Positions 22,021 through 51,632 of a stretch of 64,000 nucleotides of DNA are shown one piece after another; position 1 is the stretch's first letter, and each line of letters opens with the position of its first letter. The notes beneath the pieces were generated by a model. That model searched no databases. It was not told the origin of the DNA and saw only the letters and a program-made list of their open reading frames with translations. Made by a program: the position numbers and the translations under genes. The stretch comes from Enoplolaimus lenunculus. Taxonomy: Eukaryota > Nematoda > Enoplea > Enoplida > Thoracostomopsidae. The stretch covers positions 186,001 through 250,000 of the forward strand of contig JASANG010002875.1 of NCBI GenBank assembly GCA_030248215.1, read 5' to 3'.

Positions 22021-22242
22021 AACGCTGCGCGTCGTGTTCGGGCACCGCCAGATGAACCGAGCCCAGATGACGACCAGCGTGATCGCTCCGATCGTGAGGA
22101 GCGTGAGCCATCTCACGACTTTTGGGGTCGTGAGCAACGTCGCGACGATCGTGATCAACGGCGTGAAGACCGCGGCAAAACGTTCAAAGGTGGTTACTAC
22201 TACAAAGGCCGGAAAGATCGCGATCGGGATCGACGAAACTGA
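22021..22242 (+). other. Arg/Asp-rich open frame right of the LINE
   Basis: Seventy-three codons rich in Arg, Asp and Glu (for example DRSDREERE and QRRDDRDQRRED), then KGGYYYKGRKDRDRDRRN and a stop. Codon usage is GC-rich, unlike the AT-rich flank further right. It could be the C-terminal end of the LTR fossil whose LTR follows, or the last exon of a host RNA-binding protein. I recognise no specific family. It lies in the same frame as the LINE, just past its stop, which may be chance. Confidence 0.35.
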
Positions 22243-22467
22243 TCTGCAAGTTAACAAAGATCTGAAGTTGAAGCTTTAGAAATAATTTCTTGAAATTGCA
22301 GATCATGTATATAATGTATATATGTTCGTTAATTTACTTATGGATTTGCCAAGATTTTACTTGTCAATTATGAGCTCACTTAAAATGCTGGTCGTTGTGC
22401 CTTTATTTTATATTATAACTGTATGCATAATTTTGTTATTTATATTAACTGCTTGGCAGTGGAAGCC

Positions 22468-23164
22468 AAGAAAGGAAATAGAGGGGATGTGAGCGGTTGC
22501 TACCGCTGATGCCTAAGCGGTAAAGACATAACCGTGTAAGGAAACTATGAAATGTAGACGGGTAATGACATACCCGTGGACTTAGAATATTTTCCGGATA
22601 GTTACCTCAGCAGACAAAAACTGGTTTTCCTCTTTGAGAGGAAAATCTGAAAAGTAAAAGAAATAATATTTTCCATCTGGATTAAGAACCAGCTTTAAGG
22701 AAAATTATTGTAAGAGCAAAATAGCTGGTATTTTGCTCTGAAGAACCTGTTTGATTCTAGATTGAAGTTTTATGCAAATTGTTGTTTTGTGAATGCAATT
22801 CAGTCTGTAGTTTTGTCTTGTGCTATGTGGTGACAATTTTCTGGGAAATTGGAATGAGTTCTAATTAGTTTTCGGATTGTTTGCTTTGCGCAGCATTAAT
22901 ACTGCTTTAGTTTCTTTTTGGGAATTTAGATTTAATTTCAACTTAGTTTTCATTTAGTTTTCAATCATGAGTATTGAAAACTAATCGTGTTCGTATTTGT
23001 AAGTTGCATTCTTACTTGTTCGTATTAATATGTTATCTTACTTGTTATTAAAGCTTAACCCTAGTCTTGTTTATTAGCGAGTTCGACGGGCTTCTGAGTG
23101 CTAAATCGGAGATCGAAACCCCTGTTAAGGCTGGAATTGGATGAACTCGCCCAGTCCCCTAACA
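22468..23164 (+). mobile_element. LTR-retroelement fossil end: polypurine tract and LTR
   Basis: A purine run at 22468-22487 directly precedes TGTGAGCGG, and the block ends in CCCCTAACA at 23164. This gives a 677-bp TG...CA unit with an ATTAAA signal near 23047, as expected for a 3' LTR. The family is not determined. Only the 3' end is present, no second LTR was found, and the internal region is missing or was separated by the LINE. The element is broken and its age is unknown. Confidence 0.5.
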
Positions 23165-24568
23165 ACCTTAATATTTAAACCTCAGGCTATTAATATATAC
23201 CTGGTTCACAATACGAAGTGTTGGTAAATTTTGAGCCTCAGCATTCACGTTCTCGGAAGTTACAAGACCTATCACTAACTGGTGATAGGTGCTACACAGT
23301 TTCAGAATCCGGGCCCAGGCCCATATTGTTAAATGCATATAGCACCTAAGTTACAACTGAACCAGCAGTCGCAGGGCTGGATGGTCACGGTCTCGCTTTC
23401 TTCAGTCTCGGTGGTTAGCAAACTCTTTGCGTTCGTTCAATTGAGATGAATCACAAATAAAACTAACGCATCAACGCAATTTAGATCTAAACAACACGGT
23501 GGCAACATAAGTTCAGATTTGGTTTCACACAGGCACAAATTTAAATGCTCGGATTCAAAAGCCAATTCAGTTTTGAAAAAGCAAAATCCAGTCAGCTTCA
23601 GCAACATCTGTTTCTGGTTTTGGATGAGTTAGAACTGCCTGCTAATTTCGGAACAGCGTAGAACAGCAATTGACACTCTATATAATTTTTATGTTGAGAA
23701 TACTGCCATCGTATTTATAAGTCATTTTAAATATGGCGGAAATCTCGCTAGCTATGCTGCTACCAAAATGAAAATGTATTTTCCTGTTCCAACATGAACA
23801 AAATTTTATCCAGTATACTGGAATTCGAGAGCGGACCCGTAAACAAGAGAAACCAGAGGGGTTTGGCCCCCTAAAAAATTTTCAACCTTGTTTGAAGTTA
23901 ACTATAAAACCTTTGTAATTCCCTCCTGCAATTTTTAGCCCCCCTATACGGGATACCTTTAGTTTGCCTGCAAAATATTGGCCTGGTTAAAGAAATATCA
24001 GTTATAAATTGACGGCTTATGTCAAAAAAATATTTAAGTTGAAAGGTTATAAGCTTCTGTAAATTGACGCTGTTCAGCCACCAAAATGTAGCAAGTCCGG
24101 TACCGACAATTGCTCTGCTGGAATCAAAATCAATACAAAAATTCGGCTGGAATTTTGGTCACTTTTTTGCCAATTTCTATGCCGTTGGCTTATCATTAAA
24201 CAGTAAACATACTTCAATTCAAATTGGTAAATTTGGGAAGGTATATAAAGCGCATAGAAGTATGCGGCTAAAAAACTAAAGCGTTATATTTGCTACGGTA
24301 ACAGGAAAGCAAACGCAGGGCGTTTGTAATTCAAAACTTCTTGGTGGGGACAATCATTTTAATGTCACAGCTAGGTAGTAATAGTTTGACTTTTATTTAC
24401 ATTTGCAACTCAGTTTACCTTAAAGTAGAGCTGTGAAACATTGTATTATTGGTGGCTTTTGGTTCTGTTTCTGGTTGCGTGACTATCCTAACGCCACCCC
24501 TGTCTCATATGAATTGTTTTTAGCTTCACATATACCTTATACTAATTACGTACATCGATCTTGCAATA
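23165..24568. other. Mago upstream region; no Ldh2 5' exons seen
   Basis: I looked here on the minus strand for the N-terminal Ldh2 blocks (the SHG and GxGQ regions and the NTxPLM-like stretch) and found none. A palindromic CACTAACTGGTGATAG hairpin is at 23274-23291. The part nearest 24568 should hold the mago promoter; no TATA box or SL acceptor was identified with confidence. Confidence 0.45.
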
Positions 24569-27186
<2,618 letters not shown>

Positions 27187-28987
27187 AAGTTATTGTAACG
27201 TTTCTTATATGCACAAAGCTTTCATATGTGTTGTTTTCGTTGTTCAATTGAACAGTGGTTCGATCAGTGAATTAATGCGAAGTAGGCATTTTGTTAAGGA
27301 TTAGTTATTGCAAATCAACGCATGTATGTAAATCTACTTCAATTAAACGTTTGGAAGTGCAGCACATGTTAAAAAAGAGGGCCTGCCCACTACTCTTAAA
27401 CCTAAACTTAAGTGAAAACCTAAAATAACACATAATCCTAATCCAAGCCTCATAGTCTATGAGTAGATTAGTCTATAAAAGGCAGGTCTCGATAGTTAAC
27501 ATCTGTCCTAAGTACAATGTGCGATATACACATTAAACATTTTTGTTACGTTTTTACATTGAGCGTTAATTTTTTTATCTTTTAAGGAGCTTTGGCAACT
27601 GTGAATCGTATAGGTATGACATGCCGTGCTATTAGTATTATATTTCCATGATTTACAACGGCAAACAGTAAGATCTCTATTCGTCCTTGTTATGTAAATA
27701 GATGTTCTTCATGGCGTTTCAATGGGCTCCGCTTTCCGGATAAGTTCAAGCGCTCTGTAAAAGTACTTGATTGAAACAACTCGAAAAACACCATTTTGAT
27801 AAAAAATTTTATTGAAAAAAATTAAAACCATGCTGATCTTTAAATGGGCGTATAAGTGAATCGCTGAGCTTTTAAGATTAGCTTTCTTTTCAAATCTTTA
27901 CCTTCCTCGTTAAAGGAAAGCAGTTGTTGGATAATCACCGGAGTAACGGAGTTTAACAGATAGTAAAAACGGAAACGGATAGTGATGGAAATAACGGAAA
28001 ATGGATATTGAAGTATAAAACTTTCAACGATTATTATTTTTCTCTGCCACACTATTATTGAGACGCGCAAATACTCACTTGAGTATATGTGACCACTTTT
28101 GGAAAGAACCCAATTTTAGGGGGAAGCACACAAGCTAATTATCTTTCCTGGGAAGTGAGATCCCTATAGGGGAAAGTCAAACAGTAGGGGGGTCAAAATG
28201 TAATATATTAGGGGAGTCAAAATATAATGGGTAGTCAAAATAATATACCACAGCAGGCTTACATGGCCAGTGAAAGCATGACTAAAACTAGTTGTGGTGT
28301 ATCCAAGGCAAAATAACAGGCTAGTAATGCTAGTACCTAATTTTTCCGGGGGAAAAATGCCAAATCATTCCGGGGCTAAATCCCTTTAATGGAAAATTAA
28401 ACTAGAACACCGGAACGCAGCATTCTCCGCTTCGAGCGGCCTATAGCGTAACGCCGTCGCTTGTTTTCATCTCTGCATTGACTGCCTTGTCATCGCTATT
28501 TCGGTTTTCGTACCAGCGCAGTCTTCTCGCACATTTTCTCTGCAATAGGAGCGACTCGGACTATTAGTGATGGTTATCGGATATTTTTTCACATCCGGGT
28601 CCGGCAATTCTTGCGGGATATTTATCCGGATATAAGTACAAAATTAAATTTTTTATTTCAGATATCCGAAATTTGGCTTCGCGTTTTTTTGGGTCTTCGA
28701 ACCTCAATTTTCGTTTCTCAAGCACTTGTTTTAACTTGTCCTTATTTGCAGTAATCTACCATTCTTTATGAAATATACATGAAATTGCAGCTGGAGGAAA
28801 ATTAACAGGCTTACCAATTCCGCTGCATGTGGTGACATATATGTCGCAGGTCAGGACAGAGTTGTATTCTAGGCGAAATGACCTTATTTTTAACAATATG
28901 TCAGTTCGTCATGTTATTTTACCCGTTTGAAAAATAAAATTTTTCTGTTGTGTGTGTTTTTGTGCATGACAAGGGAAGGGTGAAGCA
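27187..28987. other. Mago downstream region; repeats only
   Basis: Mago 3' UTR is expected just after 27186, with an ATTAAA near 27347. A TTAGGC-like block (as CCTAAACCTAAACTT) lies at about 27395-27445. A partial family E MITE end (AACGGAAACGGATAG and related words) lies at about 27950-28050. Three to four units of GGGGAGTCAAAATATAAT lie at about 28175-28245. No host exon was recognised. Confidence 0.5.
28175..28245 (+). repeat. Short tandem repeat with GTCAAAAT units
   Basis: Units GGGGGTCAAAATGTAAT, GGGGAGTCAAAATATAAT and GGGTAGTCAAAATAATAT follow each other with an 18-26 bp period, preceded by a related GGGGAAAGTCAAACAG. Function unknown. Confidence 0.6.
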
Positions 28988-28995
28988 CTTAGTAC

Positions 28996-29337
28996 CAGGG
29001 TTTAAACAGATAGTAAAAAATAATGGAAACGGAAAAAGATAGTGATCAAAATAACGGAAACGGTTAAAAGTTTCTAAGATGTTTCATTTTCCTGCCAACC
29101 CAATTGAGGTATGCATATATTCACAGAGCTTTCTAAAAACCTAAAATTTTAAGATTTTGGATAAATTTTGTAATTTTTATTTCATTTAAACAATTGCAGT
29201 ATATCTAACGAGAAATTGCGAGATATTACGTGTCATTTACAACTAATTTTTCAGAATGAAAATAGCAGAATTTAGGGTATTTCTACAACGGAAATAATAC
29301 GGATTTTTAACGGAAACGGATATCCGGTTACACCCTG
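28996..29337 (-). mobile_element. hAT-like MITE (family E) with 8-bp target duplication
   Basis: Ends CAGGGTTTAAACAGATAG on the left and CTATCCGGTTACACCCTG-like (TATCCGGTTACACCCTG) on the right. Flanks are CTTAGTAC at 28988-28995 and CTTAGTTC at 29338-29345, a 7-of-8 match. The CAGGG terminus and 8-bp duplication point to the hAT superfamily. The 342-bp AT-rich interior carries no gene. Confidence 0.7.
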
Positions 29338-29345
29338 CTTAGTTC

Positions 29346-30250
29346 CGTGACCCGCAAGCTGATTGTTATAAACGTAAAACGTACAATTCTAAAAAGAGCT
29401 ATTTATTATGCAACTACTTCAGTAGTGCTGGATATTCGGTCTGAAATAAATGTTTGCATTGGCCACCTGAAATTGACTTTATTTGGTAAAGAACCGCATG
29501 GAAATGTACTTACACTCAATTGTACAAACATCAGCCCATGTTATTTTTAGTGGTGCGGGTGCCGGTTTTTCACTAGTCCGCAATAAAATAGGCTTAAATT
29601 CTATAGACTAATTTTGCGCATCGGCTTAACCTTAAAAGTTTTTCATTTTTTCGTAAGGTGATAAAATGTCTTGCAATGCGAATCCAACTCGCAGGTCAGA
29701 GGGGTATTCTCGAATACCCCAGAGACGGCGCCGACATTTAATAAAATCCAACCCCGGATTCCCCTACCAGAAAATCCTAAATCCGTCGCTGCATCACACC
29801 ATGATACTTCGTTTTAGACTTGTGTTTATTACGCTGAGGACGCTTAAACTTATAAATATGTCTTGATTGCTAGATTGCTAGAAGTGATATTGATAAAAAT
29901 CTTCAGGACCCACTCAAGTTTTAATACATCGGAACATAATGTCGATTTGGCTTCTTCCTCATAACCTCCCTTAATGATTCCGATTAAATTTAATTTTTCA
30001 AGACTTGAATACTTTCACTTTTTGTTATCTTATATGGACTACTGCAGAACCAAAAATGTAGGTACTTTCAATAGTTCAGAAATTTATAATTTTTTATGCA
30101 TATATATATTGCATTTGCGTATAAGCAATGCTATAAGTTGAATTGTGTCATTTTTAAGTTGGATGACTGGTTTAGCGCACCTAATTTACTATATATATAA
30201 ATGTTTGAATCATATACTTTTGATTAAAAATAAAAACCAAGACTATTAAG
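29346..30250. other. No gene seen
   Basis: Open stretches at 29347-29550 and 29666-29866 lack any motif and start without context. AT-rich sequence with no repeat recognised. Confidence 0.4.
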
Positions 30251-30384
30251 ACCCTTTTTTCATCAAATGAATGAAGCTCAACTAGCTAACATATAACAGT
30301 TAGCACATAAATTTTGTACCCTTTTTTCATCAAATGAATGAAGCTCAACTAGCTAACATATAACAGTTAGCACATAAATTTTGT
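30251..30384 (+). repeat. Exact 67-bp tandem duplication
   Basis: Two consecutive copies of a 67-bp unit beginning ACCCTTTTTTCATCAAATGA and ending ATAAATTTTGT (30251-30317 and 30318-30384) appear identical, so the duplication is recent. Confidence 0.9.
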
Positions 30385-30387
30385 AAG

Positions 30388-30572
30388 CGATAGGGTGGCG
30401 CTATACTTGTCGTGCGGCGACGTCCCGCACCGTATAACACCGAACCGAAAGTAAAAAAATTGTTTATAATTTCTACACGATGCCATATAGAAGTTCACGT
30501 GCTTTGCGATACAGTACCGTACGGTGACGAACGGCGACAGACGTCGACAAAAGTGTAGCGCCATCTTAAATA
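30388..30572. mobile_element. Small TIR element with GGTGGCGCTA ends
   Basis: GGTGGCGCTATACTTGTCG at the left is mirrored by CGACAAAAGTGTAGCGCCA at the right. The interior is palindrome-rich (GCGGCGACGTCCCGCACCG). About 180 bp with no coding. A related half-copy with ATACTTGTCGTGCGGC lies at about 39855-39930 in a SIK intron. It directly follows the 67-bp duplication. Confidence 0.5.
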
Positions 30573-30689
30573 TATCTTATCTCAAACTCAAACGAAGAAG
30601 CATTCGAACCGAAGACTAAACTACTTTTCATAAACAAGGTCCACCGCAAGACCGAGCTTATGACAGTATCCAACAAGATGTAAGAAAAG

Positions 30690-30835
30690 AAAGTTTTCAA
30701 TATCATACTGAATTGTAAAAAATTCTGGCTGTAAACTTCGGTTAAAAAGACCAAAGTCAAACAGCTCTAAATTTTACAAACGACTGAGGTTTGAATATAT
30801 ACAGAATTTCTTTTCGTCAGCTCCAGCTCAAATTA
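30690..30835 (+). repeat. Dispersed repeat K, copy 1
   Basis: Shares ordered words with 52640-52870: TTTTCAATAT, CAAACAGCTCTAAATTTTAC, AGGTTTGAATAT and AGAATTTCTTTTCGTCAGC. This copy is shorter, lacking an internal segment present in the other. Element class unknown. Confidence 0.5.
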
Positions 30836-30999
30836 TTCAAAAAAATTTAGACAATAGCATTTCGGATATCCGTGGAATATTCGGATACCGTATACATATT
30901 TCATTTCAGATGCATACTCGGATATCCGTTGCCCATCTATAGTGCAAAGGCAGTGTTAAATTTTGTTGTTTTACGGAATTTTACGAAATCTCGGTATTT

Positions 31000-31535
31000 T
31001 TTCCTCAAACCTGTTGCCAAAATAAGAACGAAACGCACCAAAGTTTTGTAAAATTATGCAAAATTTCACTAGGTACCACATTGCCAGAACCTCCGGCAGA
31101 AAATCTACCGAAGCCGAAGGTTGATTTTCTTCCGCAACGGAGGCAGACCTCCGGTTGTACCCTGATCGAAATACGTCTATTTTCGCCAAGTCCTGGCTTT
31201 TTCACCGGAATTTTCCGGTATTTTCGGTATTGAAAATTTTTCTCATTTGAAAATTTAAGAAAAATTGGCATATTATTCTAACTTATTTATCTAAAATTGT
31301 CCTATCGCGTATTGCCAAAATTTTCAATTTGTGCCATACTACTCCATAATTTATCATCCAGCTACTGCATTTGTTTCAGGATTTTGGCGCTCTAAATGTT
31401 GTGTTTACAGCATTCAAAGCGATAAAATAGCGCTTAAAATGAATTTTTCGGTAACAAATATTTTTTATTTGCCGGTTCAGCTCCGGGTCCGGTATTTTTT
31501 AAATTTCCGGTCCCCGTATTTTACAATTTCGGTTG
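31000..31535. repeat. CCGG-rich MITE-like repeats (families J and D-related)
   Basis: 31000-31165 is the second family J copy (AAATTATGCAAAATTTCAC, GAACCTCCGGC, GAAGCCGAAGG, CCTCCGGTTGTACCCTG). 31170-31535 carries CCGGAATTTTCCGGTATTTT and ends TTTCGGTTGCACCCTGG, the right end of a hAT-like MITE related to family D. No gene; the minus-strand frame at 30971-31271 is a composition effect. Confidence 0.45.
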
Positions 31536-31539
31536 CACC

Positions 31540-31642
31540 CTGGTTTTAGGCTTAGGCTTAGGAATAAACTCATTCTTACACTTTAGGCTAGGCATATGCT
31601 TATTATACTGTTCCGCCCCTGTTCTTTACATTGCCCCTAATT
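31540..31642 (+). mobile_element. Half-copy of TTAGGC-core MITE (family C)
   Basis: TTTTAGGCTTAGGCTTAGG is followed by GGCATATGCTTATTATACTG and the family end TTCCGCCCCTGTTCTTTACA. The left end is missing, because the block abuts the family D-related end at 31535. Confidence 0.55.
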
Positions 31643-33220
31643 TGTAAATGAAAACGTCAATACTAATGGGTTCACTGCAAATTCCCCATTATTATCTCAA
31701 AATCCAATCTCGCGAGCAAAATCACAATCTCCCACGATCCCAATTCTCAAAATCCCAAGCGAAAAGGCAGCACTCAAAATATCACTTCCAGGGTATATCC
31801 GAAAGTGACAATATGCCGAATATATCGCAATTTCCCTGTAAAATACAATTTTCTTGAAAAACTCAAAATATGATTGCTTCAGGTTCTGACTCAGGTTAGA
31901 CATGCGCTTCGGTTATTCTTAGGTTCACATTCAGACTTAAGCTTAGCTTTAGGCTTAAGCCTAGGCTATGGTTTAAGGGTAAGGCCCCACCCCCAGCAAG
32001 CTACTTCTAATTGGAACACCTAATTTTGCAGACTGCTTTTTAATATATAGTCATGATAACCGCCTAGTGGGGAAACTATATAGGTGGCGTCAGCCCACAT
32101 CCTGCTTAGGGCTCCTTGACGTTGCGGGGGTTCATGCGGAAGGAAAACCTTCTGAATGGAAAGTAAAATCGCATTGTGGTATGGTTATTTGGAACATTTA
32201 ACATTTATACGTGCTCACAGTGTGTAGCTCTTTTACTACGTTTCGCGGATTCTAAAGCCAGAACAATATTACCACGAAAACGACGTGATTAAAGATATAC
32301 TCCCTCCAGTTTCGAAAATTTCGCAAAAATACTGCAACACTTTTATTTGGCCAACGGTACTGTATACGCTCTCCTACGAATATAATGCTATGACTTTACA
32401 GTAAGCAAAAGCGAAAATCTAAAGTTTCTAAAATCCAAATAAAGGTTGCTCCGAAAATACATATTTCTCGGAACTTATCCGTGGATTTTGACAGTGATTT
32501 AGCATTAACATTGGCCAGTGAAACCATCCCACACTACCAGTTTGCAACAGCATGCCCGTTTTACAAATCTCGCTATTTTAAAAGTACCATTGTACATCAA
32601 GAACCATCTAAATTAGATTTTGTTAGTTTTTTACTGCTATTAGCTCTCAAAGAACATGGCCCGTGTTACTTTAAGGGGCGTCAAGGATTCTGGTGGGTCC
32701 ATAAAAGAGTACTTAGGTTTAGATTCTAGATTACATTTTGTTTGCTTAGGCTTAGGAACACATTTTTGCAACGCTTAGGCTTAGGCTTCGGAATACGCTT
32801 AATCTACTGTTACGCCCCTTACAGTAACTTTGGCCAAGAACACACCTATTCAAACTAAAATAATTTACTCCATCAATACGCAAAATTTGTACATAAAACG
32901 AAATATTTAGCTAAACATAAAAATTTAACGTTTCGTTTCAACTTAATTAAAATTATAAAGCCCGAAAAAACAAGCACAGGACCAACCGTTAATGTTTAAG
33001 ACCATGTGTGGTACTGATAGGTTCTCGCATCATAAATCCAAACCCCACTTTGAAACCAAGAAAAAATAAGATACGACTTTCAAACAAGTTAGACCTAACA
33101 AAATTTCTAACCAACACACAATATATAGGTCAGAATTTCCCAATTATAATGATGTAAATAAGAATCTACGTTGGTATACAGCCGAAATATTTCAAAAATA
33201 CAATACTGATTTGTCGCACT
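31643..33220. other. No gene seen; further TTAGGC-like blocks
   Basis: A TTAGGC-like block lies at about 31925-31985. A second half-copy of family C is at about 32730-32832, ending CTGTTACGCCCCTTACAG. The open stretch 32481-32729 has no recognisable motif. The interval lies between the 3' ends of mago and SIK. Confidence 0.45.
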
Positions 33221-33224
33221 TTAA

Positions 33225-33484
33225 CCCCTTCTCACATTGAGTTGCCTGTAGGCAACTCAGCGCAGTGTATATACGTTAAATAGTATACATCGCACCGTGT
33301 TTATCAATTGCAACACGTATACATAGTACTAAATCACCACAAGACGTGAGAGCCCCTCGGGCTCGGGCGTCAAGCTCCTACAGCTGAGTGGTGATGATAT
33401 ACGCTCCACTCCAGTCACTAGAATTCGAATCCTAGCATAAAAGTATGCCTCAGGGGAAATAGAAAATATTCATGTGAGAAAGGG
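33225..33484. mobile_element. piggyBac-like MITE flanked by TTAA (family F)
   Basis: A 260-bp unit lies between TTAA sites (33221-33224 and 33485-33488). It starts CCCCTTCTCACAT and ends ATGTGAGAAAGGG, a short imperfect TIR. TTAA target sites with C-run ends are typical of piggyBac-related elements. Inside are two strong hairpins: GAGTTGCCTGTAGGCAACTC and GAGAGCCCCTCGGGCTC. No coding capacity. Confidence 0.7.
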
Positions 33485-33488
33485 TTAA

Positions 33489-34363
33489 GGGTGTCGCACA
33501 TATGGAGCCTCTTATATATGCTGGTAAATTTTCGTTATAACAGTTCAAATTTCATAATATATATGGTACTTGGGCTTAAATGCGACAACGTAGCAATACG
33601 TTTAGTCCTTTGGCCTACATTCTCAAATGCGTCCAGCACCTATCACCAGTTGGTGATAGATAGATCTTGTAACGTTCCAATAGTAAAATGCTGAAAGCCC
33701 CACAACACCACCACCCACAATTGCAGCACTTTGTGAGTTTGAAAGTGTATCGTTAACTGGTCATAACTGCTGTACGCATTTGAGAGTAAAACCCTTATTC
33801 CAACGCCTGGTCATTGATTTGCATTAAAAGTTATAGACTTCAGCCAATACTTGAAAAGTGGCGAATATCCTAAAAAATCGAAGGATGTTTCACACGTTGA
33901 ACCTTTCAGGTACGATGATACTCAGTGCGTCGCTCAATTGAGTTGTATATGTATGTAAACAAATATGAACACTACGTGATAACAGACAGTACAAAAATGA
34001 CAAAATGAACACATCAACCCCCGTTGTGCAATAACATAATCCAGCATTGAAGAATGCAGGGGAAACAATCAGCTGATTTCAACCTTTACAACATTTATGG
34101 TTTTCGCATAAAATTAGAGCGCCATATGCTTAATGTAGCTCTAGACAGCATTAGTACTCAATTCCTGTTATAGAGTTTTTAAATAGCGTAGCAAAGGCTG
34201 CTGTTATAATTATAAATTTATGACTAATAACTAAAAATTCATCTTGCACACACTGCACATAAATTATCACACGTCGTCAGCCACTACAATAAAGCCAATG
34301 TATAGTTGCAAACTGTTGCTTCGTTAGTTCGCTTATCAGATAATCAAATGTGTTAGACCGATG
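33489..34363. other. No gene seen
   Basis: AT-rich intergenic sequence between the piggyBac-like and TTAGGC-core MITEs. One hairpin, ATCACCAGTTGGTGAT (33642-33657), resembles that near 23280. Otherwise unassigned. Confidence 0.4.
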
Positions 34364-34568
34364 GGCCAATGCAAAGAACAGTGGCGGAACATTATTATAA
34401 ACATATTCCTAAGCCTAAGCCTAAGCCTAAGCCTAAGCCAAACCATAAGTATAAGAATGAGCAGATTCCAAAGCCTAAGCTTAATCCAAGCAAAAAACAG
34501 TCTAAAGCTTAAGCTTACCCATTTCTAGTCCCACAGAAAATCGTTCCGCCCCTGTCTTTACATGGGCC
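34364..34568 (-). mobile_element. TTAGGC-core MITE (family C), best copy with 8-bp duplication
   Basis: Termini GGCCAATGCAAAGAACAG followed by GGCGGAAC on the left, and GTTCCGCCCCTGTCTTTAC then ATGGGCC on the right, form an inverted repeat of about 28 bp. Flanks are GACCGATG (34356-34363) and GACTGATG (34569-34576), 7 of 8 identical. The core is four exact CCTAAG hexamers in a row (nematode telomere unit TTAGGC on the minus strand) plus degenerate ones. No transposase. Confidence 0.7.
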
Positions 34569-34576
34569 GACTGATG

Positions 34577-35186
34577 CAATAACAAATAAATACTATGTGA
34601 AAGGAAACGATGCAACACATACAACGGCCTTAACAGCTCAACCAGAAACTATCACTCTATAAAATATCACAGATATTCATTATATTCTACAGTACCTGAC
34701 TATGAATTCTGATTGAATAAATAAAATTCCAACTCAAAAGTAACATAAATCTTTTTACCACCGTCTGTACAAGCATTAGTCTGTATTGATTCCATTCCCA
34801 TTTTCAATTCAAATTTAAGAAAAACAAGTAACCCAACAAATGCTATTTTATAGAATCTATCTAATTGGCTCCGCTACGGCTGTATACAGTAGTCGTCCAT
34901 ACGCAGTCCACGCGCACATAGTTATGGCTATCAAAAGGTTGTCGTTAAGCTATGCGGTAGTAATACTTGTAAAGCTATGGTTGATTTTTCCTAAAAAAAT
35001 CTAATTTACTTTCGTCAACTAAAGCTGGTTGATTTTTCCTAAATAATCTAATTTACTTTCGTCAACTAAACCCGCTCAACCGGTCACAAGCATATAAAAC
35101 TGTCACCTGAATTGGCTGGAAGCGTACAACTCTAAGTCAACTTGCCAAACCACCTTCACAAGCCAATTCTGTATTGAGAAATTCAA
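34577..35186. other. SIK 3' side, no other gene seen
   Basis: Holds the expected SIK 3' UTR (minus strand). A 38-bp unit (GGTTGATTTTTCCTAAA, then TAATCTAATTTACTTTCG) occurs twice at about 34978-35070. No poly(A) signal was assigned with confidence. Confidence 0.4.
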
Positions 35187-51632
<16,446 letters not shown>

